Part shown: piece by piece, positions 1 to 6,055 of the stretch
Layout of the letters: each line of letters opens with the position of its first letter
Numbering within the stretch: the stretch's first letter is position 1
Assembly (NCBI GenBank): GCA_029260155.1
Contig: JAJDDU010000549.1
Coordinates: forward strand, 1 to 7,868
Direction of reading: 5' to 3'
Source: Phycisphaerae bacterium
Lineage (GTDB): Bacteria > Planctomycetota > Phycisphaerae > UBA1845
Length of the DNA stretch: 7,868 bases
Made by a program: the position numbers and the translations under genes
The notes under the pieces: model-generated
What the model saw: only the letters and a program-made list of their open reading frames with translations
The model's database searches: none
What the model was told of the DNA's origin: nothing

Positions 1-2
1 GC

Positions 3-1099
3 GTGGATCATCTCGACACGCCGGTTCTGGTCGTGCTCGGGCACACAGGGTGCGGCGCGGTGACGGCCGTTGCGACGGGTGCGGAACTACACGGCAGCAT
101 TCCGCCGCTGGTGGACAACATCAAACCGGCTGTCGAGGCGGCGCAAAAGGAGCATCCCCATTTGCGCGGTCGCGCTCTGGTTCCCGAAGCCGTCAAAGCC
201 AACGTCTGGCAATCAATCGACAACCTGCTCAGAATCAGCCCGGCTACGCGTAGGCGGGTGCAGGGCGACACACTCGACGTCGTTGGTGCAATCTATGACA
301 TCAAGAGTGGCCACGTTGACTGGCTGGGCGCGCACCCGCAACAGGATCGGCTACTGGCGTACACCGGTGGACCTTCGCACGATCAAGCGATGTCCGTTCA
401 TCCTGCACATGGTGATGGCGCGGAACACGGCGACACCGCCGTCGCCGGGTATTCGCACGTCTCCGCCGCGGACCAAGCCGCCGTCGCCGGCATCATGAAG
501 GAACTCGCGAGCAACAAGACGCCCGCCAAGCACGAGAAGGCGGTCTCGATCGCGGGGCACGGCGACACATGGCTGTACTTGATTGGCGCCGTCGTCTTCC
601 TTGTGGCCGTCGGACTGAGTTTCTACTTCGCACGAAGAACCGATCAGACGGGCAACACGCGCCTGCGATGGACCCTCGGAGCCAAGCTGATCAGCGGGTC
701 TTCCATCGTCATTCTCGGGATGACGGGAGCGTCCATGTACGGCCTGACGTCGATGGCAAGTATCGGGGCGCAGCTCGATGAGATGTCGGAAGAGATCATC
801 CCACTTACGAATTCGTGTATGGGGATCGACGTACATCTGCTTGAGCAGGGAATCGCGTTGGAACGTGCGTTCCGCTTTGGCAGGGAGGATGGCGCTCACG
901 CCGAGGTACTGTTCAACGAGAGCGTCAAGCGGTTCGAGGACAATGCCCGGCTAACGGACAATGGACTCGCAGACGCGGAGAAGTTCCTCGAAGAGATGCA
1001 GGCCCACACTGAGGAAGGTGCGGCGGTCATCGTCCACGCCATGAAGACTCTGACCATGATCGATGTCGAGCGTCACGAGCTCGAGATCATGGCCGACAT
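3..1099 (+). pseudogene. Beta-carbonic anhydrase fused to membrane chemoreceptor N-terminus (both ends missing)
   Basis: Beta-class carbonic anhydrases hydrate CO2 to bicarbonate using zinc. The 'VLGHTGCGAV' motif (His14 and Cys17) supplies two of the zinc ligands. 'ANVWQSIDNLL' and 'VVGAIYDIKSGHVDWLG' are the usual C-terminal helix and strand. The first ligand Cys and the Asp/Arg pair lie left of the window. A 70-residue His/Asp/Ala-rich linker follows, then a membrane helix (about 189-210), a short basic loop ('RRTDQTGNTRLRW') and a second helix (226-249). A helical region (250-366) follows that resembles a four-helix-bundle MCP sensor. By the positive-inside rule the basic loop is cytoplasmic, which would put both the anhydrase and the sensor outside the cytoplasm. 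The HAMP and methyl-accepting signalling domains are absent because the match stops near 1099. The anhydrase assignment is firm and the MCP assignment moderate. Confidence 0.68.
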
Positions 1100-1922
1100 G
1101 CGAACCAGCAGGAGGTCTTCAAGACGTACGACGCCCTCGCTGCAGGCGCCCTGGAGGTATGCACCAAGCCGGAGACAGGCAGCCCACAAGGCCAGGCAGA
1201 GTGGGACAGTCGGCGCCGCCGCTCAGGTTGCGGTGACGCGGCTCCGGCCACGTGCGACGTTCCCGAAGAGTGATTCGAGCTATGGGGATGGGCTGTCGGT
1301 GATCGGTGCCGCAAGATGCAAACGGAAGATCGTCGTCATCGGCGCTTCGACCGGCGGTCCGGCGGCCGGGAAGGAAATTCTCGGCAACCTCCCCCGGGAA
1401 TTCCCCTTGCCAATTCTGGTGGCGATCCACTGCAGCAGCCGCCTGTCCTCGTCCGTTGCCGGCTGGTTTGATCGGGAGTGTTCGCTGCACGTGTCTGACG
1501 CACGGGACGGGGAGCTTCTGCCGGAGGAGCCAGGCGTGGTACTCACCGCTCCGCCGGCTCGAAACCTGAGAATTTGCGGGGGTCGGACGGTCCTTGTCGA
1601 TGCTGCCGACAACATTGGTTGCACGCCTTCCGTCGATGAGCTGTTCACGTCGGCCGCGGCAAACCTCGGTGACGCGACGATCGGCGTTCTGCTCACCGGC
1701 ATGGGGGCCGACGGTGCGGAGGGGCTCAAACGTATCAAGGATCTTGGCGGATGCACGATCACTCAAGATGAAGACTCGTGCGTCGTCTTCGGGATGCCCG
1801 CTGCGGCGATCAAGCTCGGGGCAGCTGAACACATTACACCGCTTCACAACATTCCCGAACTACTGATCCAACTGACAGGACAGTCGCGCCGGACGGACAA
1901 GCCGACAGGAGTGACCCCATGA
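3..1922 (+). CDS. Composite open frame: beta-carbonic anhydrase C-terminus / MCP-like sensor / CheB methylesterase (5' partial, chimeric)
   Basis: One uninterrupted frame of about 639 codons enters from the left edge. The GTG at position 3 is an internal Val codon of the carbonic anhydrase, not a start. Order by frame residue: beta-carbonic anhydrase end (1-118), charged linker (119-188), two hydrophobic segments (about 189-210 and 226-249), helical MCP-like sensor (250-366), an Arg/Ser-rich stretch without family resemblance (367-400), then the CheB catalytic domain (about 440-630). The Arg/Ser-rich stretch is a wrong-frame reading: the +2-shifted frame of the same DNA gives the end of a CheB receiver domain. 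I therefore read this frame as an accidental join of two genes rather than one natural protein. The stop overlaps the next start as ATGA (1919-1922), as expected for coupled genes of one operon. An annotation pipeline would probably call it 'chemotaxis protein CheB'. Confidence 0.8.
   Translation: MDHLDTPVLVVLGHTGCGAVTAVATGAELHGSIPPLVDNIKPAVEAAQKEHPHLRGRALVPEAVKANVWQSIDNLLRISPATRRRVQGDTLDVVGAIYDIKSGHVDWLGAHPQQDRLLAYTGGPSHDQAMSVHPAHGDGAEHGDTAVAGYSHVSAADQAAVAGIMKELASNKTPAKHEKAVSIAGHGDTWLYLIGAVVFLVAVGLSFYFARRTDQTGNTRLRWTLGAKLISGSSIVILGMTGASMYGLTSMASIGAQLDEMSEEIIPLTNSCMGIDVHLLEQGIALERAFRFGREDGAHAEVLFNESVKRFEDNARLTDNGLADAEKFLEEMQAHTEEGAAVIVHAMKTLTMIDVERHELEIMADMRTSRRSSRRTTPSLQAPWRYAPSRRQAAHKARQSGTVGAAAQVAVTRLRPRATFPKSDSSYGDGLSVIGAARCKRKIVVIGASTGGPAAGKEILGNLPREFPLPILVAIHCSSRLSSSVAGWFDRECSLHVSDARDGELLPEEPGVVLTAPPARNLRICGGRTVLVDAADNIGCTPSVDELFTSAAANLGDATIGVLLTGMGADGAEGLKRIKDLGGCTITQDEDSCVVFGMPAAAIKLGAAEHITPLHNIPELLIQLTGQSRRTDKPTGVTP
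1097..1922 (+). pseudogene. cheB: CheB protein-glutamate methylesterase, N-terminally truncated and frameshifted
   Basis: CheB removes methyl groups from chemoreceptors and deamidates them, acting in the cytoplasm. In the frame starting at 1097 the DNA reads 'HANQQEVFKTYDALAAGALE' and then 'VCTKP', the last helix, strand and Lys-Pro of a CheB receiver. The phosphoacceptor Asp and about 80 preceding residues are missing. Near 1203-1212 the coding match moves to the frame of the preceding gene; dropping one G of the GGG at 1203-1205 would join the two. The catalytic domain then looks complete: 'VVIGASTGGP' holds the nucleophile Ser, 'VAIHCS' the His, and 'LTGMGADGAEGL' the Asp with the oxyanion Met. 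'DEDSCVVFGMPAAAI' is the typical end. Without its receiver it could not be controlled by CheA phosphorylation in the usual way. It could be an intact gene misassembled here. Confidence 0.75.
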
Positions 1923-2614
1923 CTTCTACTGAATCAACTGCGGCGACGCTCTTGGTTGTGGATGACAGCATTACCGTCAGAATGTCGTTGCGAGACGCGT
2001 TCGTAGAGCAAGGCTACGAGGTCTGTGTGGCGGAGAGTGGTGAGGAGGCGCTTGCGCTTATTCGGTCTGAGAGTGTCGATGTCATGGTTCGTGACCTCGT
2101 CATGCCGGGCAAGAGCGGCGTGGACGTCCTGCGCGAAGTCAAGGCGGATGAGAGCCTGGCCTCGATCCCCATTCTTCTCCTGACCGCTGTCGCGAATCGC
2201 AAGGATCTCGTCTCGTGCCTGAACATGGGGGCGGACGACTTTGTCGTCAAGCCGTGGGACGAACGCGAGCTACTGGGGCGACTCCGGTCAATGGTGCGTC
2301 TCAAGCGTGCGCTCGACGCAGCAATAGCTGCCCGAAATACGGCAGAGGATGCAACGCGGTCCAAGAGCGAGTTCCTCGCGAACATGAGCCACGAAATCCG
2401 CACGCCCATGACGGCCATCCTGGGTTTCACGGAGAACCTGCTGGACCCGGACCTTTCAGATTCGGAAAGGGTCACCGCGCTTGACACTGCCCGTAATGGA
2501 CGGCTACGAAGCCACCGGACTGCTTCGCGAAAAGACCTACACCGGGTCGATCATCGCCCTGACCGCTCACGCGATGGCCGGCGATCGTCAGAAGTGTATC
2601 AAAGCAGGGTGTGA
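1919..2614 (+). CDS. Receiver-HisKA hybrid signalling protein, truncated by an internal out-of-frame deletion
   Basis: Residues 10-128 form a response-regulator receiver: acidic pair Asp15-Asp16 in 'LLVVDDS', phosphoacceptor Asp59 in 'VMVRDLVMPG', switch Thr89 in 'LLLTA', and Lys111 in 'VVKPW'. A short coiled segment follows, then a HisKA dimerisation helix (about 148-189) with the autophosphorylated His158 in 'ANMSHEIRTP'. After 'ERVTALDT' the protein should go on to the second HisKA helix and the HATPase domain. Instead residues 190-231 are Arg/Ser-rich, because this DNA codes for another receiver in a different frame (2481-2699). As it stands the product cannot bind ATP and cannot be a working kinase; only the first receiver looks functional. 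The start overlaps the cheB stop as ATGA, implying translational coupling in one chemosensory operon. An output like that of WspR or a CheY/kinase hybrid downstream of CheB is plausible but unproven. Confidence 0.8.
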   Translation: MTSTESTAATLLVVDDSITVRMSLRDAFVEQGYEVCVAESGEEALALIRSESVDVMVRDLVMPGKSGVDVLREVKADESLASIPILLLTAVANRKDLVSCLNMGADDFVVKPWDERELLGRLRSMVRLKRALDAAIAARNTAEDATRSKSEFLANMSHEIRTPMTAILGFTENLLDPDLSDSERVTALDTARNGRLRSHRTASRKDLHRVDHRPDRSRDGRRSSEVYQSRV

Positions 2615-2699
2615 CGATTACGCCACCAAGCCCATCGACCGGAGGAAGATGATCGAGACGATTCGCCGAAACCGACAGCCAGCGACTGCCGCTGTGTGA
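2481..2699 (+). pseudogene. C-terminal receiver remnant of the hybrid histidine kinase
   Basis: From about 2484 the DNA reads 'TLPVMDGYEATGLLREK', then 'IIALTAHAMAGDRQKCIKAG' and 'CDDYATKPID' in a frame different from the upstream kinase. This is the second half of the receiver that normally ends hybrid kinases of the 'MPVMDGYEAT...LTAHAM' type. The switch Thr ('ALTAHAM') and conserved Lys ('TKP') are present. The acidic pair and phosphoacceptor Asp, which should lie just before 'LPVMDG', are missing. No ribosome-binding site or natural start precedes it; TTG 2481 is only the first possible codon of the open frame. It is best read as the tail of the gene starting at 1919, separated from it by loss of several hundred bases that carried the HATPase core and the first half of this receiver. 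The frame ends at TGA 2697-2699. Confidence 0.78.
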
Positions 2700-2859
2700 T
2701 CAGGACAGCTCGCTCCAAACCACGAACAACAGCCGCCACGCCGGCACCCAACCCATCGACCGACCAGGAATACCGGTCGGCCTCGCCAGTCCCAGGTTCG
2801 AGATATCAGTCCTCAAGCTGGGTTCACTTGGGAACCAGTCCGTCCTTATCTCCGGAAGC
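2700..2859. other. Convergent intergenic region
   Basis: This is the 160-bp gap between the kinase-remnant stop (+ strand) and the Ser/Thr kinase stop (- strand). No convincing coding pattern was seen in any frame. Two short dyads are present: CCGACC/GGTCGG with a 9-nt loop (2760-2780) and GGTTC/GAACC with a 6-nt loop (2821-2836). Neither is followed by a T-run on either strand. Confidence 0.6.
2760..2780. terminator. Possible bidirectional terminator hairpin (weak)
   Basis: A 6-bp perfect stem (CCGACC with GGTCGG) and a 9-nt loop lie between two convergent genes, where a shared terminator would be expected. The stem is short and lacks a U-tract, so intrinsic termination is doubtful. Position is the main argument. 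Confidence 0.22.
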
Positions 2860-5121
2860 TTAGTCCCCCAGGTCACCTGTGGGGCGTTCATGGGTCGCGG
2901 CAAGATCGACCGCCCCCTCGTCACCCAGTCTCGACTTGCGATCGCACGATGCCCTTAGCGCCTGCAGGCGAGCAACGCGCCAGTGCTCCGGCTTCATCAC
3001 ACCGCTGCTCCGCAATAGTGCCTCTTCAATGAGCGCCAACGCCTCGGTGTATTCCGACTTCGCGGTTAGGATTGATGCGAGATCGTACAATGCGGATATC
3101 GTATCGGCGTGTTCGCCTCCAACTGTCTGCCGATGGCGGTCAAGGACATACCTCAGGAGCGTCTCTGCCTCATCGGTCCGGTTCAGTGCGTGCCACGCGC
3201 GCGCTTTCGTGGTGAGGGCGTAGAGCGTGCGCCAGTCGTCATCACCGAACATGAGCTGGAATCCGTCGCACGCAAGCTGCGCAAGCCCCTCGGCTTCTAC
3301 GACTCTGTCGGTCACGATAAGAACGCGAGCCAGAATCGCCTCGCCGTAGTGAAGATTCGTGCCATGCCCCTTCGGCGTTCGTTCATGCTGTGCGATTAGG
3401 TCGCGCAGCATCGTCTCTGCCTCGATGAACCTACCCTGTTGGCGCAACACATTCGCGAGGTTGGCGAGGGCGCTGATCGGAAAGACATGTTTGGGACCAC
3501 TCATGCGAGAGTGCACGTCCAGCGTTTGCCTGCCCAAGGACTCGGCTTCGACAAGCCTTCCCTGTCGCTCAAGCAGCACCGCGAGCCAAGCCATGGCGTT
3601 GACAGTTTGATCATGCTCTTCACCATACGCCGTGAGATAGTCCGCGTACCCTCTACGCACATAGGTTTCAGCCGTATCGACAAGCCCCACCTGCTGATAC
3701 GTATTGCCAATCGCCGTATAGATGGGAGCCCTAACCTCCGGCCTGTTCGGAAACCGAGCCTCAAGTTCATCGGGGACGCGCTCAAACAGTTCGAGTACCG
3801 TTAGGTCGCGCCCGCGCGTGTCGTGCGAGGGCGACTCGAGCAAATCGTGCAGAAAGCGGTTCACATCTGTAGTCGTGCGCAGCTGCGTTCTTGCTTTGAG
3901 CCCCTGCCAAGTGGTTCCAACTGCGGCGCCCATGATCGCCAGCATTGCAAACACTAGCGTCGCCGCGAAGGCTCTGTTCTGACGCGCGAAACGGCGGAGT
4001 TGTTGCAGCGCCGTCGCCCTGCGCGCGACGATGGGTCTATGCTGAAGATAACGTTGAATGTCCTTCGCAAAGTCAAGTGCGGATTGGTATCGGGAAGCTC
4101 TATCTTTCTCGAGCGCTTTGCCCAAGATAGTCTCGATTTCTCCACGAAAAACTCGGTTGATCGAACTGAGTGGGGTCGGATCGTCCTGGCCAATGATCCT
4201 GACGGCCTCTGGAATCGGCTTATTCGATAGGTCGTACGGGAGTCGCCCCGTAAGCAATTCATAGGTGACGACGCCAAGCGCGTAGATGTCTGATCGCGTG
4301 TCGAGTTCGTCCGAGGGGCCCGCGACCTGCTCGGGGCTCATGTAGGCGATCGTTCCGATCAGTTTCCCGACCTCTGTCTTGAGTGTCGTCACCAGGACAT
4401 CTTGGTCGATCACGCGGGCCACGCCGAAGTCCAGCACCTTGGGCTGCCCGCTCGCATCGACCATGATGTTGGGTGGCTTAAGGTCACGATGAACGATCCC
4501 ATGTTCATGCGCATGGTGAACCGCCTCCGCTATTCTCGCCACCAGCGCTAGCCGGTCGCGGATCGCAAGGTCGTTTTCCTCCGCATATTGAGTGACCGTG
4601 ACTCCTTCGACCAGTTCCATGGCATAGAACGGTCGGCTCCCCCGTTCGCCCAAGCTCGCCCCGGATTCGATGATCTTCGCGATACCCGGATGCTTCAGGC
4701 GCGCTAGCAATTGTGTTTCGCGCTGGAAACGCTTGACGGCCTCGCGATTGCCAAGCCCGACGCGCAACACCTTCAATGCTACTGCGCGGCGCGTGTCGTC
4801 GTGAATCGCACGGTATACTATTCCCATTCCACCCGCGCCGATGACGTTTTGAACCGTGTAGTCACCGACTTTGGCGCCGCGACCAAGCAATCCCTCCCGG
4901 TCCGCGAGGTCTGACGCCCAGTTCGAAGCGGCCTCGCTCAAGGCAGGTTTTGCGAGGAACTCTTGACCTTGGTCATGCTGAGACAGAAGACGTTCGACTT
5001 CGCCACGAAGCTGGGAGTCACTCCCGCATGCCAAAGCAACATGCTCGTTCCGGCTGCCCGCAGGCCGCTCGATCGCGTCGTGAAAAATGCGCTTCACCTC
5101 TGCCCACCGCTCAGGCGACAT
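2860..5121 (-). CDS. Membrane-anchored Hanks-type Ser/Thr protein kinase with C-terminal TPR repeats
   Basis: This is a bacterial Ser/Thr kinase, presumably phosphorylating proteins in the cytoplasm. Numbering is from the ATG at 5127. Residues 1-60 match the N-terminal helical module common in planctomycete and acidobacterial kinases ('SPERWAEVKRIFHDAIERPA'). The kinase domain spans about 90-363: Gly-loop 'GAGGMGIVY' (97-105), ATP Lys119, helix-C Glu137, catalytic 'HRDLKPPN' (Asp215), 'DFG' (233-235) and 'SPE' (264-266). All key residues are present, so it should be active and of the RD type. A membrane helix at about 386-406 follows; residues 410-735 are helical TPR-like repeats with 'A..YDLA..L....Y.EAL.L.E.AL' spacing, probably outside the membrane. 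Two ATGs (5125-5127 and 5119-5121) are in frame. I chose the second because AAGGGGG (5128-5134) lies 6 nt before it but directly abuts the first. The gene overlaps the sigma-factor gene upstream. Confidence 0.93.
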   Translation of the reverse strand: MSPERWAEVKRIFHDAIERPAGSRNEHVALACGSDSQLRGEVERLLSQHDQGQEFLAKPALSEAASNWASDLADREGLLGRGAKVGDYTVQNVIGAGGMGIVYRAIHDDTRRAVALKVLRVGLGNREAVKRFQRETQLLARLKHPGIAKIIESGASLGERGSRPFYAMELVEGVTVTQYAEENDLAIRDRLALVARIAEAVHHAHEHGIVHRDLKPPNIMVDASGQPKVLDFGVARVIDQDVLVTTLKTEVGKLIGTIAYMSPEQVAGPSDELDTRSDIYALGVVTYELLTGRLPYDLSNKPIPEAVRIIGQDDPTPLSSINRVFRGEIETILGKALEKDRASRYQSALDFAKDIQRYLQHRPIVARRATALQQLRRFARQNRAFAATLVFAMLAIMGAAVGTTWQGLKARTQLRTTTDVNRFLHDLLESPSHDTRGRDLTVLELFERVPDELEARFPNRPEVRAPIYTAIGNTYQQVGLVDTAETYVRRGYADYLTAYGEEHDQTVNAMAWLAVLLERQGRLVEAESLGRQTLDVHSRMSGPKHVFPISALANLANVLRQQGRFIEAETMLRDLIAQHERTPKGHGTNLHYGEAILARVLIVTDRVVEAEGLAQLACDGFQLMFGDDDWRTLYALTTKARAWHALNRTDEAETLLRYVLDRHRQTVGGEHADTISALYDLASILTAKSEYTEALALIEEALLRSSGVMKPEHWRVARLQALRASCDRKSRLGDEGAVDLAATHERPTGDLGD

Positions 5122-5695
5122 GTTCATCCCCCTTGGATATCTCCCCGCGCAGCCACGCCTTGGCGAAGGTCCACTCTCGGTGGACGGTGCGCTCCGCTAC
5201 GCCAACGACCTGGGCGGTTTCTTTGGCCGTCAAGCCGCCGAAGAACCGTAACTCGACGATTCTGCATTGCTGAGGATCGAGTTCCGCGAGTGCGCACATG
5301 GCCTCGTCAAGAGCGAGGAGATCAAGCGACTTCTCAGACAGGAGGGGCGTGTCGATCGTCAGTTCCATCCTCGCGGCACTACCCCCTCGTTTGTCACACT
5401 GACGAGCCTTTGCGTGGTTGACGAGAATACGGCGCATCATCGTTGCGGCGATGGCGAGAAAGTGCGCCCGGCCAGTCCAGTGGACGCGACTTTGATCCAC
5501 AAGCCGCACGTAGGTCTCATGAACCAGCGCGGTGGCCTGCAGAGTGTGTCCGGAGCGCTCGTGCTGCAAGTGCCTGACCGCGATAGCGCGCAATTCGTCA
5601 TAGACGAGGGGCAGGATTGCGTCTGCGGAGCATTCCTCACCCGTGCTGATGGCGTTGAGGATTCGGGTCAGGTCTTTGGGGCTATCAGCGAACAT
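5111..5695 (-). CDS. ECF-type RNA polymerase sigma factor
   Basis: A 194-residue ECF sigma factor, which would direct RNA polymerase to a dedicated promoter set. Region 2 (about 25-95) contains 'LPLVYDELRAIAV', 'ERSGHTLQATALVHETYVRL' and 'ATMMRRILVNHA'. Region 4 (about 125-185) contains 'LDPQQCRIVELRFFGGLTAK' and a helix-turn-helix around 154-175 ('ETAQVVGVAERTVHREW'). This pattern belongs to the Sig-70_X6/TIGR02999-like group (Sigma70_ECF family), frequent in Planctomycetes and Acidobacteria and often found beside Ser/Thr kinases. No anti-sigma gene is seen, so control by the co-encoded kinase is a reasonable inference. The stop at 5111 lies inside the start of the kinase gene. The ATG at 5695 gives the usual family N-terminus but has no clear Shine-Dalgarno sequence before it, and no better start was seen nearby. 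Length is typical. Confidence 0.93.
   Translation of the reverse strand: MFADSPKDLTRILNAISTGEECSADAILPLVYDELRAIAVRHLQHERSGHTLQATALVHETYVRLVDQSRVHWTGRAHFLAIAATMMRRILVNHAKARQCDKRGGSAARMELTIDTPLLSEKSLDLLALDEAMCALAELDPQQCRIVELRFFGGLTAKETAQVVGVAERTVHREWTFAKAWLRGEISKGDEHVA
5128..5134 (-). promoter_or_regulatory. Ribosome-binding site of the kinase gene, inside the sigma-factor gene
   Basis: On the - strand AAGGGGG lies 6 nt before the ATG at 5121 and 0 nt before the ATG at 5127, so it supports the downstream start. It is located within the last codons of the sigma-factor gene, which fits translational coupling. Confidence 0.6.
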
Positions 5696-5788
5696 GGAAC
5701 ACCGAACCGAATATTTCTTGACGTCTGATGGCAGTTTTCTACGCCGTTTCTTGCGTTACACCGAGAGGCCGGGGTTTCGCGGAACCTG

Positions 5789-5812
5789 GGGGCGGTGCTG
5801 CGCCGACGCCCC
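5789..5812 (-). promoter_or_regulatory. GC-rich hairpin at the predicted 5' end of the sigma/kinase transcript
   Basis: GGGGCG and CGCCCC pair across a 12-nt loop (stems 5807-5812 and 5789-5794). An alternative pairing adds CGG/CCG inside with a small bulge. It sits within a few bases of the start predicted from the -10 element, where such stems can protect mRNA or affect early elongation. Its function is inferred only from position. Confidence 0.35.
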
Positions 5813-5816
5813 AAAC

Positions 5817-5825
5817 ATTATACCA
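5817..5825 (-). promoter_or_regulatory. Extended -10 promoter element for the sigma/kinase operon
   Basis: The - strand reads TGGTATAAT: a perfect TATAAT (5822 to 5817) preceded by the TGn extension. No TTGACA-like -35 is found at 16-18 nt upstream (TCGATG at 17 nt), which extended -10 promoters can tolerate. Predicted transcription start is about 5810, leaving a leader of about 115 nt before the sigma ATG. A housekeeping-type promoter would make the sigma factor not strictly autoregulated. Confidence 0.5.
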
Positions 5826-5830
5826 GGAAG

Positions 5831-5857
5831 GACCCCAGCCATCGATTGACAGGGGTC
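5831..5857. repeat. Spaced inverted repeat upstream of the sigma-operon -10
   Basis: GACCCC (5831-5836) and GGGGTC (5852-5857) form a perfect 6-bp dyad with a 15-nt spacer. It covers the place where the -35 of the leftward promoter would be, so it might be an operator for a dimeric regulator. It could also be chance in GC-rich DNA. Confidence 0.3.
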
Positions 5858-6041
5858 GGAAACCCGTTGAGCGAGCCCAAGGCCGCTGGCTGCCGGTTTT
5901 CCCGGACGCTGCAGAGGAACTGAAGCTCGCAGGACGATCGGCGATCCCGGCGTTCCTACCATTGGCGCGCGAAGGTGAAGTTGAGCTGGGCTAGCTTCTT
6001 TGAAGGACGTGCTGCAATGTCAAGCGTACATCGCTGACAAG

Positions 6042-6048
6042 AAGGGGA
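6042..6048 (+). promoter_or_regulatory. Ribosome-binding site of the secreted repeat protein
   Basis: AAGGGGA lies 7 nt before ATG 6056. It fixes this start, and a signal peptide follows immediately. Confidence 0.65.
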
Positions 6049-6055
6049 AAGACGG

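Larger units (their letters stand above)
5696..6055. other. Divergent intergenic region between sigma operon and fibre-like gene
   Basis: This 360-bp region has leftward (sigma) and rightward (secreted protein) genes on its sides. It carries a leftward extended -10 element, a GC hairpin just downstream of it and a spaced inverted repeat upstream. An 88-codon open frame (5728-5994) has no family resemblance and no good ribosome-binding site, so I do not call it a gene. I could not find a convincing -35/-10 pair for the rightward gene. Confidence 0.6.

Noticed and set aside
351..899. A 182-codon open frame on the - strand
   Set aside because: It is antisense to the carbonic anhydrase/sensor frame, which has real motifs and membrane segments.
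1119..1847. A 242-codon open frame on the - strand
   Set aside because: It is antisense to the CheB catalytic domain, whose + strand motifs are clear. The - strand translation shows no family pattern.
2700..2924. A 74-codon - strand open frame over the end of the kinase gene and the convergent gap
   Set aside because: It overlaps the kinase C-terminus in another frame and resembles nothing known.
5846..5851. A perfect TTGACA on the + strand as -35 for the fibre gene
   Set aside because: The hexamer 17 nt downstream is GAGCGA, not a -10, and the site is about 200 bp from the gene.
5728..5994. An 88-codon open frame in the divergent intergenic region
   Set aside because: It has no Shine-Dalgarno sequence, low-complexity Pro/Gly/Arg composition and no recognisable domain. 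It also covers the leftward promoter.
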